DNA from: Apostichopus parvimensis
Taxonomy: Eukaryota; Echinodermata; Holothuroidea; Aspidochirotida; Stichopodidae
Direction of reading: 5' to 3'
Length of the DNA: 22,286 bases
NCBI GenBank assembly: GCA_000934455.1
Contig: KN892213.1
Span: 2,975 to 25,260 of the forward strand
The position numbers and the translations under genes are program-made. The notes under the pieces were generated by a model. It was given only the letters and a program-made list of their open reading frames with translations. It was not told the origin of the DNA and ran no database searches. Positions 21,701 to 22,286 of the stretch are shown in pieces. How positions within the stretch are numbered: the first letter of the stretch is position 1; each line of letters begins with the position of its first letter.

Positions 21701-22286
21701 CTTTGCTTACATCTTAGAGACCTTTGTGACAGACAACTCATGTAGGTCTCATTTTGAAATTCCCTATACCTAAATAATTTAATGGAAAGACACTTCTGTT
21801 CAGAGTCACGCAGGCGTCATCTTTCCTGACGTCTCGTCTTTCAAACTAAATTTTTTTTGGCATTAAAGAGTTAACGGGGATAAATGCCCTACCAGAGAAA
21901 TGAAGAAGCAGTGGTTTTGAATTAGTATGCATAAGAATGAAAGCAATTCATACTGGAATTTAAAAGAATTTTGCCCGAAGGAAACTGTCACTCTGTTAGC
22001 TGAAAGAAAAGGCAATGTTATAACGTACTGGAAGCAGTGAGATGGAATCTTTCGTATGAGATGTATACAGAAACGTCGGAGACTGACCTAACCGAGAAAA
22101 CTTACCGATGATACTGCACTTGCTTGCATCACCAGTGGGTACAACTTTAACGCTGTATGGGGAATTCCCTGCATTGTCACCGCCATATTTGACAGTGACG
22201 TTGTGGGGTCCGACGTCCTTGGGTACGTAACTGATCTTGTAAGTGCCGTCGCCATTGTCCACGATGTCCGGCTGAACTGGTTTCCC
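625..22286 (-). CDS. FLN: Filamin gene, internal portion (Ig14 to Ig18, seven exons)
   Basis: Joined minus-strand exons 22286-22106, 20134-20012, 18390-18140, 4719-4557, 2512-2372, 1708-1406 and 777-625 form one uninterrupted reading frame of 438 codons plus one base. The product is filamin, a cytoplasmic homodimeric actin cross-linker and scaffold. Seen directly: repeated filamin Ig signatures ([51 protein letters not shown]), a non-Ig acidic/Pro-rich linker between Ig15 and Ig16, and consistent phases at every junction (1,1,0,1,1,1). The order of motifs matches vertebrate FLNA/B/C repeats 14-18 with hinge 1 in between. Full-length filamins are roughly 2500-2700 residues, so this is about one sixth; the actin-binding domain is off the right edge and Ig19 to the dimerisation repeat are off the left. 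Exons are clearly richer in G+C than introns. Whether the species has one filamin or several cannot be told here. Confidence 0.97.
981..1059. repeat. Imperfect 40-bp tandem duplication
   Basis: Copy one (981-1020) and copy two (1021-1059) share the pattern AGTATCACTA..AGTAT.ATG.TATCAT..A.TGGGGA with scattered substitutions. Two copies only; it looks like an old local duplication inside the intron. Confidence 0.7.
1080..1196. repeat. 15-bp direct repeat, 102 bp apart
   Basis: ACAAGTCCACGAGAC occurs at 1080-1094 and again, identically, at 1182-1196. The 87 bases between have a mixed composition unlike the AT-rich flanks. The second copy overlaps the hairpin at 1176-1206. Confidence 0.8.
1176..1206. 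repeat. Perfect 13-bp inverted repeat with 5-base loop
   Basis: GAAAACACAAGTC (1176-1188), loop CACGA, GACTTGTGTTTTC (1194-1206). Every one of the 13 pairs is Watson-Crick. It could form a hairpin in DNA or in the filamin pre-mRNA; no function can be assigned. Confidence 0.85.
1406..1708 (-). CDS. FLN: Filamin exon: end of Ig16 and whole Ig17
   Basis: Two bases, 100 codons, one base. The acceptor is CAACTGCAG|GA at 1709 and the donor is ATCG|GTATGT at 1405, both phase 1. It opens with [10 protein letters not shown] (last strand of Ig16), then [73 protein letters not shown] and SPFKANII. It is the most conserved exon in the window: AYGPGLTHG and [15 protein letters not shown] match human filamin A Ig17 almost residue for residue. 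In vertebrates the groove between strands C and D of Ig17 binds glycoprotein Ib-alpha; the strong conservation suggests that a ligand-binding face is kept here, although the partner in this species is unknown. Confidence 0.98.
1751..1779. repeat. 10-bp tandem duplication followed by a short hairpin
   Basis: GACTCGTTTC is repeated exactly at 1751-1760 and 1761-1770; the second copy continues into CGTTTC TTC GAAACG (1765-1779), a 6-bp inverted repeat. It lies 43 bases or more upstream (sense direction) of the Ig17 exon acceptor. Confidence 0.75.
2019..2038. repeat. Perfect 20-bp palindrome
   Basis: The sequence reads identically on both strands for 20 bases, centred on GAATATTC, with outer TATCAT/ATGATA. 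The core fits a two-unit heat-shock-type arrangement (GAA, two bases, TTC) and also a symmetric ATGAATATTCAT that could suit POU dimers; both are inference. Confidence 0.8.
2372..2512 (-). CDS. FLN: Filamin exon: core of Ig16
   Basis: Two bases, 46 codons, one base. The acceptor is CCCAG|GC at 2513, preceded by an uninterrupted run of 12 C in the sense direction. GC completes the Gly of ITG-EV. The product reads [40 protein letters not shown], then NDKDVP, collinear with the vertebrate EVRMPSGKVAQPTITDNKDG and GLHEMDIRYDNMHIPG. The TPSG beta-turn and NKDGT turn are intact, so the repeat looks functional. The donor is CCAG|GTACGT at 2371, phase 1, cutting inside the conserved PGSPF motif; the Gly is completed by the next exon. 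Confidence 0.97.
2513..4556 (-). other. Filamin intron (2044 bp) within Ig16
   Basis: Donor GTGAGT at 4556-4551, acceptor CCCAG ending at 2513, phase 1. AT-rich, with a run of 14 A at about 4022-4035 (plus strand) and repeated AACAAT units at 3291-3308. No coding segment or RNA gene was recognised. A pol III B-box-like string at 4314-4324 is discussed under rejected items. Confidence 0.9.
2515..2526 (-). repeat. C12 homopolymer forming the polypyrimidine tract of an acceptor
   Basis: Twelve G on the plus strand, hence twelve C in the sense strand, immediately before the AG of the Ig16 exon acceptor (exon starts at 2512). U-rich tracts are the norm; a pure C run this close to the splice site is unusual. 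Confidence 0.85.
4557..4719 (-). CDS. FLN: Filamin exon: hinge 1 and first strand of Ig16
   Basis: Fifty-four codons plus one base. The acceptor is CCAATTCTCAG|GCC at 4720 and codons begin in phase 0, matching the Ig15 exon. The first 36 or so residues (starting [18 protein letters not shown], then [17 protein letters not shown]) are acidic and Pro/Ser-rich with no Ig pattern: this is hinge 1, the flexible linker between rod 1 and rod 2. In human filamin A hinge 1 is a known calpain target; the primary sequence is not conserved here, so cleavability is inference. [18 protein letters not shown] then aligns with the vertebrate RPFDLVIPFTIKKGEIT, the opening of Ig16, which lacks a normal A strand and folds as a pair with Ig17. 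The donor is G|GTGAGT at 4556, phase 1. There is no Met codon in this exon, so a shorter isoform would need its start in another exon. Confidence 0.96.
6855..6905 (+). repeat. G-rich 25-bp tandem duplication
   Basis: AAGGGGAGGGGATAGGATGGG plus AGGG is repeated exactly at 6855-6879 and 6881-6905. The wider region 6842-6916 has many runs of three to six G with short spacers, which is G-quadruplex-compatible on the plus strand (the template strand for filamin). Confidence 0.85.
11128..11153. repeat. Pyrimidine-rich tract
   Basis: Runs of six and seven C broken by CT units on the plus strand. Low-complexity, no further signal seen. Confidence 0.7.
15811..15898. repeat. Diverged AT-rich minisatellite, about 29-30 bp unit, three copies
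   Basis: CAATAAAAATTTGAATCAACTTT (read in parts: CAATAAAAATTTG, then AATCAACTTT) near 15819-15842 recurs as CAATAAAAATTCGAATAAAC near 15848-15867, and more loosely as GCCAAAAATATTTCAATTTG at 15877-15896. It is an intronic tandem array that has drifted. Confidence 0.6.
17346..17418. repeat. Tandem duplication, 37 and 36 bp
   Basis: Copy one is 17346-17382 and copy two 17383-17418. They differ only in the length of one A run (AAAAC versus AAAC); both start CCAAATAGACAAGC and end GAGTTAAACTG. The near-identity implies a recent event. Confidence 0.9.
18140..18390 (-). CDS. FLN: Filamin exon: Ig15, last repeat of rod 1
   Basis: Two bases plus 83 codons. The acceptor is TTCAACAG|AG at 18391; the first AG completes a Glu codon with an upstream G. 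It starts [20 protein letters not shown], a Thr/Val/Glu-rich run replacing the usual GPGL loop, then [40 protein letters not shown] and [18 protein letters not shown]. The vertebrate counterparts are EETVITVDTKAAGKGKVTC and ENEDGTFDIFYTAPQPGKY, which identify Ig15. The usual PxSPF before the last strand is here TGGPI, a modest divergence. The donor CAC|GTAAGT at 18139 is phase 0, the only phase-0 junction in the window. The following residues come from the hinge exon 13.4 kb away, giving ITIHARPG, comparable to the vertebrate FQVTALAGD. Overlapping open frames on the plus strand here are antisense shadows. Confidence 0.97.
18391..20011 (-). other. Filamin intron (1621 bp) between the Thr-rich exon and Ig15
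   Basis: Donor GTGGGT at 20011-20006, acceptor AACAG at 18391, phase 1. It contains pyrimidine-rich tracts on the plus strand at 18798-18832, 18863-18878 and 19790-19852, and a 15-bp direct tandem duplication at 19431-19460. No Ig-like open segment was found on the minus strand and no recognisable gene on the plus strand. Confidence 0.85.
19431..19460. repeat. 15-bp tandem duplication
   Basis: TATCACCTCTAAGCC (19431-19445) is followed directly by TATCACCTCTAAGCT (19446-19460), one difference. Simple intronic slippage product. Confidence 0.85.
20012..20134 (-). CDS. FLN: Filamin exon: Thr-rich insert at the start of Ig15, probable cassette exon
   Basis: A 123-bp open segment: two bases, 40 codons, one base. 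The acceptor is CTACAG|GT at 20135; the GT completes a Gly codon with the phase-1 G of the upstream exon. The chosen donor is CTTG|GTGGGT at 20011, the best consensus of three in-frame phase-1 options (the others are G|GTGTCC and G|GTGCCC slightly upstream). It encodes [19 protein letters not shown], then a Lys/Thr tract with six and four consecutive Thr separated by Arg, then KGAHGVL. The insert sits after the first strand of Ig15, where vertebrates have a short Gly-rich loop (VSIGGHGLGAGIG). Because both flanking introns are phase 1, skipping would join SII to EETVTK without a frame change. RRGS at codons 11-14 fits a PKA site. No homolog is recognised for the insert, so exon status rests on phases, splice sites and composition. 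Confidence 0.72.
20223..20252. repeat. (TTG)6 next to (AG)6 microsatellite
   Basis: Six TTG units at 20223-20240 followed by six AG units at 20241-20252 on the plus strand. In the filamin sense strand this reads (CT)6 then (CAA)6, ending about 89 bases upstream of the Thr-rich exon acceptor. CU repeats are a classical binding signal for PTB-type splicing repressors. Confidence 0.9.
20377..20421 (+). repeat. Two very long G runs (G20 and G18)
   Basis: Twenty G at 20377-20396, seven bases, then eighteen G at 20404-20421. In the sense strand they are C18 and C20 lying about 243-287 bases upstream of the Thr-rich exon. Run length is likely polymorphic and prone to sequencing error. Confidence 0.85.
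21090..21120 (+). repeat. G-quadruplex-compatible G cluster
   Basis: Runs of 4, 4, 6, 6 and 3 G separated by AC, TAA, CC and A. This fits the canonical four-run, short-loop quadruplex pattern. It is on the plus strand, the template strand for filamin transcription. Confidence 0.7.
21421..21460 (+). repeat. (GAA/GAT)-rich low-complexity stretch
   Basis: Mostly GAA, GAG and GAT triplets with only a few T interruptions. Simple-sequence DNA; the apparent open frame on the minus strand across it (Ser/Leu-rich) is a composition artefact. Confidence 0.7.
22106..22286 (-). CDS. FLN: Filamin exon: second half of Ig14 plus lead-in to Ig15 (5' cut by window edge)
   Basis: Sixty codons plus one base, open from the right window edge. 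It begins [20 protein letters not shown] and carries the canonical filamin strand pattern [19 protein letters not shown], then [20 protein letters not shown], the F and G strands that close an Ig repeat. It ends [11 protein letters not shown], equivalent to the vertebrate PTGDASKC that joins Ig14 to Ig15. The donor is G|GTAAGT at 22105-22100, phase 1 (ATC ATC G). The first in-frame Met-like triplet here is only a GTG inside the exon, so this is not a translation start; the exon continues beyond 22286. Repeat number is inferred from the downstream order. Confidence 0.95.

Larger units (their letters stand above)
20135..22105 (-). other. Filamin intron (1971 bp) before the Thr-rich exon
   Basis: Donor GTAAGT at 22105-22100, acceptor CTACAG at 20140-20135, phase 1. 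The acceptor has a poor pyrimidine tract (TGATCCTGTAAACTACAG). In the sense direction the last 300 bases hold two long C runs (complements of G20 and G18), six CAA units and six CT units. The middle is AT-rich with a (GAA/GAT)-rich stretch at 21421-21460 and a strong G-run cluster at 21090-21120 on the plus strand. No other coding segment was seen. Confidence 0.85.

Noticed and set aside
1..22286. CRISPR arrays, prokaryotic operons, integrases or phage genes
   Set aside because: Spliced filamin exons show this is animal nuclear DNA. No regularly spaced repeats or prokaryotic coding density are present.

Overview
The window is a piece of animal nuclear DNA. It carries the central part of one filamin gene on the minus strand. 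Seven short exons can be placed, with GT-AG introns between them whose reading phases all agree. Joined in minus-strand order they give 1315 coding bases (438 codons plus one base). The exons read as typical filamin immunoglobulin-like (Ig) repeats, while the rest is AT-rich, non-coding and full of simple repeats. Both transcript ends lie outside the window. Vertebrate-type landmarks (the GDASKC junction, the RPLDL..ITGEV start of Ig16, the AYGPGLTHG and EGPSKAEI motifs of Ig17, the [15 protein letters not shown] stretch of Ig18) place the fragment at repeats 14 to 18 of vertebrate filamin A/B/C. The divergent hinge and a Thr-rich insert suggest a non-vertebrate, possibly a marine invertebrate deuterostome such as an echinoderm. 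The species cannot be fixed from this sequence alone.

Layout in transcription order (right to left): 22286-22106, second half of Ig14 and the lead-in to Ig15; intron of 1971 bp; 20134-20012, a 123-bp exon with a Thr-rich insert, in frame whether included or skipped; intron of 1621 bp; 18390-18140, nearly all of Ig15; a 13,420-bp intron lying at the Ig15/hinge-1 junction; 4719-4557, hinge 1 and the first strand of Ig16; intron of 2044 bp; 2512-2372, core of Ig16; intron of 663 bp; 1708-1406, end of Ig16 and Ig17; intron of 628 bp; 777-625, first half of Ig18; then intron to the left edge. All introns are phase 1 except the large hinge intron, which is phase 0.

Filamin is a cytoplasmic actin cross-linker and scaffold. 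An N-terminal actin-binding domain (off the right edge) is followed by rod 1 (Ig1-15), hinge 1, rod 2 (Ig16-23) and a C-terminal dimerisation repeat. The window therefore spans the rod 1/rod 2 boundary: the flexible hinge plus the start of the ligand-binding, force-sensing rod 2. I found no second gene, transposon ORF, tRNA or rRNA on either strand. Intronic content is limited to tandem duplications, palindromes, homopolymer and G/C-rich tracts, and a few weak regulatory candidates. The most interesting points are the symmetric Thr-rich exon with a PKA-type site and C-, CA- and CU-rich tracts upstream, and the very large hinge intron, which could hold an internal promoter for a short filamin.
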